Shown: positions 9,336 to 17,207 of the stretch, in pieces
How positions within the stretch are numbered: position 1 is the first letter of the stretch
How the letters are laid out: each line of letters starts with the position of its first letter
Source: Janthinobacterium sp.
GTDB taxonomy: Bacteria > Pseudomonadota > Gammaproteobacteria > Burkholderiales > Burkholderiaceae_D
Reading direction: 5' to 3'
NCBI RefSeq assembly: GCF_009923995.1
Contig: NZ_RFSK01000014.1
Location: forward strand, 1 to 64,000
DNA length: 64,000 nt
Notes under the pieces: generated by a model
Seen by the model: the letters and a program-made list of their open reading frames with translations, nothing else
What the model was told of the DNA's origin: nothing
Database searches by the model: none
Position numbers and translations under genes: made by a program

Positions 9336-9737
9336 TTACAGGTTGCAGAAATACCTGATCTTGACAGGGACCATCCAGCGGTCGCCGTCCTCGCGGCCGT
9401 CCGCGATTTCGGGCGTGCGCTCGATCTGCACGGTCACATCGCCCTTCGTGAAGCTTGCGCCGCGCTTAAATAGCGCCGCGATCATTTCGGCGCGCGCACC
9501 GGCCGCCGCGGTGCCCTGCCCTGGCGGATAGAGCAAGCTGACCTGAAAGATGCCGCGCTCCTGGCGTGCGCCATCGCCCATGGAATGGTTGTTCGGCTCC
9601 GCTGGCAGCAGGTAAGCGGCTTGATACGGCCGGCCGGTGACTGGTGCGTACGGCACGTTCTGCCAAGCGGTATCGATGGTCGGCGCGAGGCTGGCCAGCG
9701 CTGCTTCCAGCGCCGCGCGTATTGTTGGTTGGCTCAT
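9336..9737 (-). CDS. tail terminator protein, DUF4128 family
   Basis: A 133-residue protein of the DUF4128 type, small phage proteins related to lambda gpU that cap the tail tube and join it to the head. The Ile-Arg-Ala-Ala-Leu-Glu N-terminus, the Pro-Tyr-Gln-Ala-Ala-Tyr-Leu region near residue 40 and the beta-strand C-terminus fit. Its ATG (9737) overlaps the TAA of the upstream gp10-like gene (9736-9734). It follows the head-tail connector genes and precedes the tail tube, the expected place. Confidence 0.85.
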   Translation of the reverse strand: MSQPTIRAALEAALASLAPTIDTAWQNVPYAPVTGRPYQAAYLLPAEPNNHSMGDGARQERGIFQVSLLYPPGQGTAAAGARAEMIAALFKRGASFTKGDVTVQIERTPEIADGREDGDRWMVPVKIRYFCNL

Positions 9738-10231
9738 AATTTATATGTCGAATATCCTTGTGCGAACTCGCTAGCGGTGGTGCCGTCGCGCACGCCGTTC
9801 ACCGCGTTGTCCACGATGGTGCGAAATTCCACGACCGTCAGGGCAACCACACCGACGGGCGCCTGGCGAGACCAGCCCTCCTCGATGCGCTTCGCATACG
9901 GCAGGTTGTTGACTAGGTAGATCACGTCACCTGCCTTCGCCGCGTTGATCGTGCTGCCGTGCGCGGCAATCGTGGCGCTGCCGTCCTTGTCGATCAGGTC
10001 CCGCACGCCCGCAGCCGGCGAGCCGATGGAAAGCTGCCAGTTGGCGCGGAAGCGGCCGCCGGTGTAGCCAGGCGGTGGTTTGTGCTTCCAGAACTTGGCA
10101 TCACCTACTGGCGAGCGCTGGACCAGCTTGTTGTCGATCTTCATGGTGATGGCGCGCACAACCAGATCCTGATTGGCCTTCGTCTTGGCGATGAATTCGG
10201 CGATCTGCATGGAAAACGACATACTGGCCAT
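9734..10231 (-). CDS. HK97 gp10-like head-tail component
   Basis: A 165-residue protein from ATG 10231, overlapping the upstream TGA (TGATG). A longer in-frame reading up to 10648 overlaps the preceding genes and looks like shadow translation, so the short start is chosen. The N-terminal helix followed by a Thr-Pro/Ser-Pro-Val-Gly-type segment (residues 38-44) and a basic patch resembles the HK97 gp10 family, which forms the joint between connector and tail. Confidence 0.75.
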   Translation of the reverse strand: MASMSFSMQIAEFIAKTKANQDLVVRAITMKIDNKLVQRSPVGDAKFWKHKPPPGYTGGRFRANWQLSIGSPAAGVRDLIDKDGSATIAAHGSTINAAKAGDVIYLVNNLPYAKRIEEGWSRQAPVGVVALTVVEFRTIVDNAVNGVRDGTTASEFAQGYSTYKL

Positions 10232-10605
10232 CAAATCCCCCTGAGTTGCAGCGTGTGCAGCACGGCCACGTCGACCGGTGCCGTGGTTTCGACTGCCTTC
10301 ACTGTGTAGCTGGCGCCGCCGAACAGCACCAGGTCGGCCGCCGTCGGCGCCGGCATGGCCTGGCCATTGCGCTGCAGTGGCGACAGCAGCAGCTTCTGGT
10401 CGCCAGCTTGGATCAGCGTGCCATCGATGTTCTCGGCCTCGTAGGCGGTCTTCACGCCCGTACCTTCGTAGTCCGTGGTGATGGTGGGCGCCGCGCCCAG
10501 GTCCGGGTAGTATTCGCCGGTCACGACCTGGCGCAGAACCACGATGCCGCCCTTGCGGCGCAGGGACTGGTCGGCGCGCGCGGCGGTTTTGGTGTAGTCG
10601 ATCAT
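10231..10605 (-). CDS. phage head-tail joining protein (putative)
   Basis: A 124-residue protein between the Ntn-hydrolase-like gene and the gp10-like gene, with ATGA overlap at its start (10605) and a TGATG junction at its end. It is mainly beta-type, with several Thr/Val/Ala strands. Position suggests a head-closure or stopper protein such as SPP1 gp16 or lambda gpFII. The sequence itself does not let me name the family. Confidence 0.6.
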   Translation of the reverse strand: MIDYTKTAARADQSLRRKGGIVVLRQVVTGEYYPDLGAAPTITTDYEGTGVKTAYEAENIDGTLIQAGDQKLLLSPLQRNGQAMPAPTAADLVLFGGASYTVKAVETTAPVDVAVLHTLQLRGI

Positions 10606-11033
10606 TCGATCTCCAGCACGTCGATGCCTTTGCCGCAGGACGTATCAAAAAAGCATGCTACTTCCACCGCCTCGCGTGCACTTTTCCCTAAATGCATTGC
10701 AGCCAAGGCGTAGTCGCGAACGGCACCACGCGCGAAGAACCTCTCCTCGATTAATTCAGGGTGCGGTCCGTTGTGGGCAAATATGAATATTTTCCGATCC
10801 GAGGCGATGAACATGCTGCCCGCTCCGTTTTCTTCGGTGCCAACTGGATAAGCATCGGCAGGCCGGCCAGCCTCGAACCATTTCAAAAGCTCGGCGGCAT
10901 GCGAGCCGGAGCCGCTGAACGCCACCAGGCCTCCTGGTACCCGATGGATTTTCGTGACAGCGTAAGCACAGCCGTAATTGGTGCCCTGCTTGTCTGCGGC
11001 GAGGGTCTGGCCGTCCCAGGCGATGATTGTCAT
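10602..11033 (-). CDS. phage Ntn-hydrolase / proteasome-like protein
   Basis: A 143-residue protein whose N-terminus (MTIIAWDGQTLAADKQGT) matches the HslV/proteasome beta-like proteins common in phage head clusters. In these a Thr after the initiator Met can act as N-terminal nucleophile, and Thr2 is present here. A Gly-Ser-Gly turn near residue 42 and the Ala-Ser-Asp strand in the second half fit the Ntn fold. Whether it processes structural proteins is unknown. It overlaps both neighbours by ATGA, so it belongs to the connector operon. Confidence 0.75.
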   Translation of the reverse strand: MTIIAWDGQTLAADKQGTNYGCAYAVTKIHRVPGGLVAFSGSGSHAAELLKWFEAGRPADAYPVGTEENGAGSMFIASDRKIFIFAHNGPHPELIEERFFARGAVRDYALAAMHLGKSAREAVEVACFFDTSCGKGIDVLEIE

Positions 11034-11539
11034 GCTCGTATCACCTTTATCGAGTTGCCGCCGCCGGCCGAGCCGAAGTAAGGCGTCAGGAGCGCATCCA
11101 CTGCCACAAAGCGCTCGCGCGCATCAGTGGTATTCTGGAAGTACTCCGTCTCCAGCGGGCCGGTCTTGTCTTTTTTGATCGCGTTCGAGCCGGTATCAAG
11201 GTCCGGCAGCAGATCCTCGCCGCGCCCCGCCCGCACGGCCAGGTCGATGCAGGCATTGACCACTTCCACCGGCACGATGGTGCCGGGCACGGTGAAGCCG
11301 TCAACCACGACGTTGTAGCGCGGCCAGTCCAGCGCCTGGTGTTGATAGACGCGACGGCCGGCCCAGCGCGTGCGGTAGGTGGCCATGAAGATCATCGCCT
11401 TGCGCAGGGCGATTTCCTTGTCGGCTTCGATCAGCGCCGCCCAGGCGGTCAGGCCCAGGCTGGCGCAGCGCGCGTCTGCCGCGGCGACGCTGGCATAGGA
11501 TTCGGCGTCGGGCAGTCCAACGCCAGGTTCGACCAGCAT
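11030..11539 (-). CDS. DnaT-like head-tail connector protein
   Basis: A 169-residue protein starting at ATG 11539, preceded by a strong AAGGAG. An earlier in-frame ATG at 11563 lacks this site. It resembles the 'putative DnaT-like ssDNA-binding protein' family of phages, which despite the name sits next to the major capsid gene and behaves like a head-tail connector. Typical features are the Gly-Leu-Pro-Asp-Ala-Glu-Ser-Tyr start, the Leu-Arg-Lys-Ala helix near residue 50 and Trp-Pro-Arg near 75. Confidence 0.75.
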   Translation of the reverse strand: MLVEPGVGLPDAESYASVAAADARCASLGLTAWAALIEADKEIALRKAMIFMATYRTRWAGRRVYQHQALDWPRYNVVVDGFTVPGTIVPVEVVNACIDLAVRAGRGEDLLPDLDTGSNAIKKDKTGPLETEYFQNTTDARERFVAVDALLTPYFGSAGGGNSIKVIRA

Positions 11540-11607
11540 ATTTGTGCTCCTTTGATTTAGCATTTGAGAATATGTTTAAATAGCAAGTTCAACTCTAGGA
11601 GCAATGA

Positions 11608-12495
11608 ATGTCCGCCACGTCATCACAGTATGTACATAGACAACAATGTGCTTTTTGCAAAAGCGAAGCGAACAGCGATGAGCATGTACTCCCGCAGTGG
11701 TTCGATAAAGTACTAGCCCCTCGTAGACACGAGGATCGCACTTTTCAATGCAAAATAAGTACCAAGGCCAGCGGTGTGAGCTCTACAGTGGTTAAGCAAA
11801 GAAACGGTAGCCCAAGATCAAAGCGCCTTAAAGTTGTTTGCACCAAATGCAACAATGAGTGGATGAGTGTGCTTCAGGATCGAACATCATCGATCATTAC
11901 AAAAATGCTAGAGGATGTGAATTTTTTAATTACGACAAAGGATCAAGCAATCCTTGCTGCTTGGGCGACCATGACAGCAATGACATATGAATTCGACGAT
12001 CCAGATACCATGGCGATACTAGAAACGGAGCGGTTTTGGTTCCGTAGCCTGCGACTTCCACCGCAAGGAGAATGGAGAATTTTTGTAGGGAGGCACAGTG
12101 GGGGTTCTTGGAAATGCAGACTATTTCACCTCGGATACAATGCGTTTCGCGTGGATAATATGCCGCTGGTTCTAGAGGCAAATTCTCAAAAGACAATCAT
12201 CGGCATTGAGAATCTGGACTTCATGATATTTAGCACTAGACTGGAAAGTTCCAGCGTAAGTCCTTTTGACCAATCTCCCTCAGATTTTTCTAAGTATCAC
12301 GGATTGATTCAACTACATCCTCCAACCGGGGAGGACATCGAGTGGCATAAATCAAAGATGCGCCCTGATGCCGAGGTTACGCAGGTCGCTTTCAAACATG
12401 CCGACAATGCGACTTTAATTGGCCAACTTCGGATTTTTGAACTTCAGCGTCGTTATTCTGAAAAAACTGCCAAGGCCAAGGTCGACAAGAGTTAA
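11608..12495 (+). CDS. HNH-type nuclease-like moron protein
   Basis: A 295-residue gene on the opposite strand, inserted between two leftward head genes and A+T-rich compared with both. Near the N-terminus Cys-x2-Cys (CAFC), then Asp-Glu-His-Val-Leu-Pro-Gln-Trp, then Cys-Thr-Lys-Cys-Asn-Asn-Glu-Trp form the C-x2-C / E-H / C-x2-C-N pattern of HNH nucleases. The C-terminal two thirds have no motif I recognise. The start is preceded by AGGAG. It has no obvious virion role, so it is best read as a moron, possibly a lysogenic defence gene; that role is inference from position and nuclease motif. Confidence 0.75.
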   Translation: MSATSSQYVHRQQCAFCKSEANSDEHVLPQWFDKVLAPRRHEDRTFQCKISTKASGVSSTVVKQRNGSPRSKRLKVVCTKCNNEWMSVLQDRTSSIITKMLEDVNFLITTKDQAILAAWATMTAMTYEFDDPDTMAILETERFWFRSLRLPPQGEWRIFVGRHSGGSWKCRLFHLGYNAFRVDNMPLVLEANSQKTIIGIENLDFMIFSTRLESSSVSPFDQSPSDFSKYHGLIQLHPPTGEDIEWHKSKMRPDAEVTQVAFKHADNATLIGQLRIFELQRRYSEKTAKAKVDKS

Positions 12496-12647
12496 CATTT
12501 AGAACCGGATACCAGCGATAACGCTGATATTCAGGAATTTGTCCGCGGCAAGCGTGATGGTTTACTACGTGCGGCAGGCGACAAATTTTGGCATGATAAT
12601 CCTACGGTGTTGAGGTGAATGGTATAACTCTGGCCACTAACGAGCGA

Positions 12648-13133
12648 TTAAGTGGTTTTCCCAGGCTTGGCAGGTTTTTCAGTCGACGCTAACGCCGCTG
12701 CAGCAGCCACCTCTTTGATGGCCTCCAGGCCTACGGCCTCGGTGCGCAGGCGCTTGGCCTCGGCTTGGTTTGCGGCGGCCTGCTCCGCGTTGCGGGCGGC
12801 AGCGAACTCATTTTCTTGCGCCTGCTTAGCAACGCGCTCTTTCTCGGCCGCCAGCTCGCGTTCGCGTTGCTGCAAATCATCGTGCGCAGCCAGAAGATCA
12901 GCGCGAGCAGCCATCAACTCGGCCGGGGTCGGCACGCGCTCGCCCGCGCCTTGATCAATATATTCGGCCTTGATCGTGACTTCCGGCACGTCGTCAGCGG
13001 CATTGGCCCGGCCAATAGCCACGTTTGCATCGATGATCTTGAGGCCAGCCTGGCGCGCAAGCGCCTTGACGTCCTCGTTATATTGGAACATCGGTCCCGC
13101 GAGATACCAGATGTTGTTCTGATCATTTTCCAT
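12648..13133 (-). CDS. phage head-module protein with coiled coil
   Basis: A 161-residue protein just downstream of the capsid gene. The N-terminal ~80 residues are compact (MENDQNNIWYLAGPM start). Residues about 85-145 form a charged Ala/Glu/Arg/Lys coiled coil, and the C-terminus is Lys/Pro-rich. ATG 13133 is chosen because a GGAG lies six bases before it; an ATG at 13145 lacks a comparable site. It could be a minor head or head-decoration protein. No family recognised. Confidence 0.65.
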   Translation of the reverse strand: MENDQNNIWYLAGPMFQYNEDVKALARQAGLKIIDANVAIGRANAADDVPEVTIKAEYIDQGAGERVPTPAELMAARADLLAAHDDLQQRERELAAEKERVAKQAQENEFAAARNAEQAAANQAEAKRLRTEAVGLEAIKEVAAAAALASTEKPAKPGKTT

Positions 13134-13164
13134 TTGATACTCCATTTTCTGCTTGATGGAAGAT

Positions 13165-13189
13165 GCCGCGCCCCGCTTGGAGGCGCGGC
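13165..13189 (-). terminator. GC-rich hairpin after major capsid gene
   Basis: GCCGCGCC / GGCGCGGC, eight pairs around a nine-base loop, immediately after the capsid stop (13196). There is no T-run, so it is more likely an mRNA-stabilising 3' hairpin or a weak terminator than a full rho-independent terminator. Confidence 0.5.
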
Positions 13190-13195
13190 GCCGAC

Positions 13196-14188
13196 TTACT
13201 TGGTCGCGTCGCCGATGGTGATCACCCCAGCCGTGTGCTTATCGCTGGTGGCAACCTTGTCCCAGTTGGAGCCGGTGGCAAGGGCTGCATCACTTGGCGA
13301 TTTGCCGCCCGAGGCTTCATCCCAGGTATATCCTTTCAAGCCCAGGCCGAAGGTGTAGTCGACCTGCATCGTGGTTTCGATGCGCTGGTTACCGTTGGTC
13401 GTTTCGATGTTGCTGATGATGTCGGAACCGTCGGTAACGGTTGCAGCACCTTCAGCCAGCGACAAGACGCGCAGCTTCGCGGGGGCGGTAGGACCGGGCG
13501 ATGCGCCCACGGCGGCCGAGTACAGCGCCGGGGCGTCGGTAACGACCACTGCCTTGCCCAGGATATCGACAACACGGACGTTTTGGGCCTGGAACAGCTG
13601 CTTGGCATTGGCCAGGTTGGCGCCGATCAGTTTGTGGAACGTCGTACCGTTCATGATCTGCGCAACCAGGTTGCCGCTGTGGTCACCAAACTTGCCATGG
13701 GCTTCGTTCATGGCGATATAGTCCACGCCTTGGGTCGCGCTCACGTCGTTGACCGTGTTGGCGTTGTTGCTGATGGCCGCAACCAGTGCTGCAATGGCGG
13801 TATTCAGCTGGTCCGCCATCATCGCTTCGGCGAAATTCCGCGAGGCGACCTCGATACCTTCAGCCGTCGGCTTGTGCAGCCAGGTCATTTGCGATGGCTC
13901 GAAGCGGATCGGGCCGAAGCCACCCGCGATCTTGACCGAGCTGTGTTTCAGCTGGGTCAAATCCGTCGCGGCAGCCGCGCTGTTGGTGCCGTAGCGATTC
14001 ACACGGCGCTGCGCCGAATGGATGGCAGCGAAGAACGATTCTTGCAGGAAGTCGCCTTCAAAGCCTTCGGTGGTCAAGCGGATGGCACCATTGCTGGCCG
14101 CGTTGAACTTTTCCACCATCTGCGCCAGCGTCTCGATGGTCGCCGGCATGATGTACTTGTTGAAAACTTGCATTTGGGAGAGGGACAT
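13196..14188 (-). CDS. phage major capsid protein
   Basis: A 330-residue protein immediately downstream of the scaffold gene and upstream of the connector genes, the standard place of the major capsid protein. The N-terminus (MSLSQMQVFNKYIMPATIET) and the mixed alpha/beta body resemble coat proteins of other beta- and gammaproteobacterial siphoviruses with a DUF4055 portal. There is no leader peptide to be removed by a protease, in line with the separate scaffold gene. A stable hairpin follows the gene. Confidence 0.85.
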   Translation of the reverse strand: MSLSQMQVFNKYIMPATIETLAQMVEKFNAASNGAIRLTTEGFEGDFLQESFFAAIHSAQRRVNRYGTNSAAAATDLTQLKHSSVKIAGGFGPIRFEPSQMTWLHKPTAEGIEVASRNFAEAMMADQLNTAIAALVAAISNNANTVNDVSATQGVDYIAMNEAHGKFGDHSGNLVAQIMNGTTFHKLIGANLANAKQLFQAQNVRVVDILGKAVVVTDAPALYSAAVGASPGPTAPAKLRVLSLAEGAATVTDGSDIISNIETTNGNQRIETTMQVDYTFGLGLKGYTWDEASGGKSPSDAALATGSNWDKVATSDKHTAGVITIGDATK

Positions 14189-14190
14189 TT

Positions 14191-14976
14191 TTAGCCTTTC
14201 GCTAATTCAGGATATTGAGCAGCAAAAGCAGCGGCACGCTCTTCGCGTGTACCACCGAGATTGCCAGTTTGTTTTTGGCCGCCACCGGCGCCATTCGGTT
14301 GTTGCGCACCACCGCCGGATGCGCCCGAGCCCTTGAGGATCTGATCCTTGTAGGGATACTGATCCACCAGGGTTTCGAGCGCTTCGTCAAAGTCGGCTAC
14401 ATCGCCAGGCCGGGCGCGCGAGAAAATCTTGTTGCCGGCACCGTCATACGCAACGATCTTGCCGGCCTCCACCTTGAAGGCCTGACCGAAGCGCGCCTGG
14501 ACCAGGTCGACCGGGATGGCGAACTTTTCGGAGATGAGTTTCGAGCGATTGAAGCTGCCGCCGATCATTTCCGAATACAGGTTGCCGGTGATGGCGTCCA
14601 GTTCGGTCTTGGTTCGGGCCAGCTCGTCGGCGTGGGCCTTGTTGGCGGCGGCGACCTGCTCTTCTGCTGCCTTCTTCGCTGCCAGCTTGATTTCTTCAAC
14701 CTTGCCGGCCGCGACCAACTTGCCTTCATCGACGTTCTTCATCAGTTCGATCGCTTTCGTTGCAGCGGCAGGGTCGTCAATGCCAACGAACGCTTGCAGC
14801 TTTGCTTCGGCAGCCTCCTTTGCTTCGCGATGAGACTTTGCCTCACCGTTCAGGCCTTGGATTTTCTGCACGGCGGCAACCGCATCGAACGGGACTTCCT
14901 TCCCGTCGTCATGTACGTAGACCGGCTTGCCATCCTGGACAACGACATTGCCATTTGCATCGAGTTTGAGTTTCAT
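14191..14976 (-). CDS. capsid scaffolding protein
   Basis: A 261-residue protein directly upstream of the capsid gene (two-base gap). It starts MKLKLDANGNVVVQDGKPVY, is followed by a long charged helix (residues 40-110, Ala/Glu/Lys-rich, coiled-coil-like), a globular middle and a Gly/Gln/Ser-rich C-terminal linker ending in a basic helix. This layout, and position between portal-side genes and capsid, is that of internal scaffolding proteins that leave the head during maturation. The longer reading to 15090 crosses a terminator and is rejected. Confidence 0.8.
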   Translation of the reverse strand: MKLKLDANGNVVVQDGKPVYVHDDGKEVPFDAVAAVQKIQGLNGEAKSHREAKEAAEAKLQAFVGIDDPAAATKAIELMKNVDEGKLVAAGKVEEIKLAAKKAAEEQVAAANKAHADELARTKTELDAITGNLYSEMIGGSFNRSKLISEKFAIPVDLVQARFGQAFKVEAGKIVAYDGAGNKIFSRARPGDVADFDEALETLVDQYPYKDQILKGSGASGGGAQQPNGAGGGQKQTGNLGGTREERAAAFAAQYPELAKG

Positions 14977-15050
14977 TTGGTGGCTTTCTGGGCATCCGCC
15001 CTTGTGAGTGGCCTTCTGGCCATGCACCGCGTCGCGTCCGCTTGCGGCAT

Positions 15051-15079
15051 AAAAAAAGCCGCCAGGTTGCCCGGGCGGC
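15051..15079 (-). terminator. rho-independent terminator of moron gene
   Basis: Minus-strand hairpin GCCGCC/GGCGGC (15079-15058) followed by seven T (15057-15051). It directly follows the stop of the 15112-16110 gene and precedes the scaffold start (14976), so it closes the inserted gene from the structural genes behind it. Confidence 0.75.
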
Positions 15080-15111
15080 CTCAAAATCATTGATCTAATA
15101 TTTGCTTGTGC

Positions 15112-16110
15112 TTACTTTGTAGTCAGCGGCTCAAGCTTTGCGCTGATACTGAGCCATTCAGGGAATAGGAATCCCAAAGTGCTTTTCACGCGGAACAACG
15201 CGCCCTGAATTCGCACAATACACTCACCCGCCTCAATCTGTTTGCGCGCCCATGTTACTTCGTCAATATCGCCCTTAACGTCAAATTGAAGACTACCATT
15301 TCCGAGCTGTACTTTAGATAGCGCCGGGATACCGCCATTCAAACGCATGCGCAACGATAAAAATTCGACATCACCGGCAACTTTTGGCAACTCCTGTTGT
15401 TCGTCCGCTGCACGATTTGAAACGCGCGTCGGGCTACTGACCTGCCCGCGAGAGGCGCGCGATATCTGCTCGTTTAACTCACGCCAGGCCTCGGCAGGCA
15501 TATTGCCCTCCGTTATATACGAGTTTTGATAAGAGTTTGTGCGGAATGTCTTACTATATTTATCGATCACTTCGCTGGAACGCCATAGCTTCTCAGCACG
15601 TATGATAATCAACACTGCCCCACGATTCACAGCTGCTTCCGCCAAGGCAATCTGACCTTTTCGACTTGGTAAGTTCAGTCTCTCGTCGTACTCCGTACTC
15701 GCCCAAGGATTAATTTGAAGCGCTGCAACGTTAGACGCAATAGTTCGCTCTCCATGTATTTCACAGAGCTTTCGTAATCGTGGCCGCCACCAATCACGCA
15801 TGCCAGAAGGGGCACTTGGATGCATTCCGGCAAGTGGCCAGCCGTCGACCTTAAAATGGTGATCGTCGACAGATGAATTTTTATCAAAGCTTGGATTTGC
15901 CAAAAGCAAAACTACTGGGCTGCTATGGATATTGCCCTCGAATGGACTTGGCCCCATGTTGGTTTGCAAAACATGATGCGCCTTAGCCTTTAGGTTATAC
16001 CGCTCAACTGCAGCCATATCCTGCTCAATAATCTGCTCAATCAATTTTCGACTCGTTTGTAATAGATCAATTTCGCCAGTCTTTACAGCCAAATTGATGA
16101 TTAAAAACAT
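15112..16110 (-). CDS. moron protein, possible uracil-DNA-glycosylase-like fold
   Basis: A 332-residue, A+T-rich gene between the gpF-like head gene and the scaffold gene, on the same strand but with its own terminator. Leu-Leu-Leu-Ala-Asn-Pro-Ser-Phe-Asp near residue 70 and Ala-Leu-Gln-Ile-Asn-Pro-Trp near 130 recall the first motifs of uracil-DNA-glycosylase-like proteins, and a hydrophobic strand ending in Glu-Lys-Leu-Trp follows near residue 170. The assignment is tentative. The C-terminal part is beta-rich. It is unlike the neighbouring structural genes in base composition and is absent from the usual order, so I read it as a transferred cargo gene. Confidence 0.6.
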   Translation of the reverse strand: MFLIINLAVKTGEIDLLQTSRKLIEQIIEQDMAAVERYNLKAKAHHVLQTNMGPSPFEGNIHSSPVVLLLANPSFDKNSSVDDHHFKVDGWPLAGMHPSAPSGMRDWWRPRLRKLCEIHGERTIASNVAALQINPWASTEYDERLNLPSRKGQIALAEAAVNRGAVLIIIRAEKLWRSSEVIDKYSKTFRTNSYQNSYITEGNMPAEAWRELNEQISRASRGQVSSPTRVSNRAADEQQELPKVAGDVEFLSLRMRLNGGIPALSKVQLGNGSLQFDVKGDIDEVTWARKQIEAGECIVRIQGALFRVKSTLGFLFPEWLSISAKLEPLTTK

Positions 16111-16118
16111 ATCTTAAC

Positions 16119-17207
16119 TTATCGAGCATACTTCGCCTGCAATTCCTCCAAGGTCAACTTGCGCCCCTTGAGATTCATCAGGTCGTTCAGCGTGATCTTG
16201 CCAGCCTCATACATCTCGGCGCGACCCGGCCCCAAATACTCAGCCCGCCAGGCCTTGTCCTTGCTGGCCAGGAAATCTTTGAAGTTCATCTTGCTGCTGA
16301 CCGCGCCGCCGTCGCTCGGCCGCGTGCTCTCGCCCGGCTCGTCCAGTTCGATGCCCAGATCCTTGAATGTCTTGGTTCGCGTGCTGAGCACGCATCTGCA
16401 ACTGAAATGGATGGTGCCCGGTCCACCCGCCCACTCGTGGGTATGGTTGATCGGTTCCTGATCGTCCAGCGAGTACTCGTGCAGGTCGCGCATCGCGCAT
16501 AACAGGCAGGTATGCGAATCCAGCGTGGCCAGCCAGACCAGGCACTCGATCAGGTCTGCATTCTCCTGGAATGAGGCCAGCCGCGCCGCGTTGGCCACGG
16601 CCTGCACCGAACTGTGCACCAGCGCGCGCGCATTCGCTTCGGACGTCTTCAAGATGCCGGGCATGACCTCCGTATCACCGCCGGCGGCCTTGGCATTGGT
16701 ACCGACAACGCGCGCAACGATCGTTGATGTCGTTTCACCCTGTGCCGCGCCGAGCCGGACCTGGCTGGCGAAGCGGAATTGCGTGTCGAGTGCCTGGCGC
16801 TTCCACCAGTTGGCTGACGACGCGCCCTTGATCAGGGTGTCGCCGACCAGCTTTTCGAGATAGGTGGCCGGCGGCAACTTGGCGCCCAACTCGATCTTGA
16901 GCCCCTGCGTCAGCACCTTGGCCGTGTAGTCCGCCTCGATGCGGGTCATGCCCAATAGGTTGCGCATGGCTTCCGCTTCCATGCCGCTGTAATGCGAGGA
17001 AATCACCGCATTCGATTCGCGCAGCAGCGCGGCCAGCCGCTGTTTCCCATAACTCGACACCTCCCCCTCGCCCAGCTTGGCAGCCAGCTCCTTCGACATG
17101 GCGCCCATCAGCGCAACGATCTTGCCCTGCACATCCGCCGAGAATCGCAGCAGGTTCAGCGAGTGCACGAGGAACATCTCGGCAATCCACTCTTCGAGCG
17201 CGCCCAT
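16119..17207 (-). CDS. Mu gpF-like head morphogenesis protein
   Basis: A 362-residue protein directly after the portal gene (ATG 17207, portal stop 17208). The C-terminal half carries the family signature: Leu-Asp-Ser-His-Thr-Cys-x2-Cys near residue 235, then His-x-Trp-Ala-Gly-Gly-Pro-Gly-Thr-Ile-His-Phe-Ser-Cys-Arg-Cys near 265. This matches the minor head proteins related to Mu gpF and SPP1 gp7, which bind the portal and sit inside the head. The Cys/His set suggests metal binding. Confidence 0.9.
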   Translation of the reverse strand: MGALEEWIAEMFLVHSLNLLRFSADVQGKIVALMGAMSKELAAKLGEGEVSSYGKQRLAALLRESNAVISSHYSGMEAEAMRNLLGMTRIEADYTAKVLTQGLKIELGAKLPPATYLEKLVGDTLIKGASSANWWKRQALDTQFRFASQVRLGAAQGETTSTIVARVVGTNAKAAGGDTEVMPGILKTSEANARALVHSSVQAVANAARLASFQENADLIECLVWLATLDSHTCLLCAMRDLHEYSLDDQEPINHTHEWAGGPGTIHFSCRCVLSTRTKTFKDLGIELDEPGESTRPSDGGAVSSKMNFKDFLASKDKAWRAEYLGPGRAEMYEAGKITLNDLMNLKGRKLTLEELQAKYAR

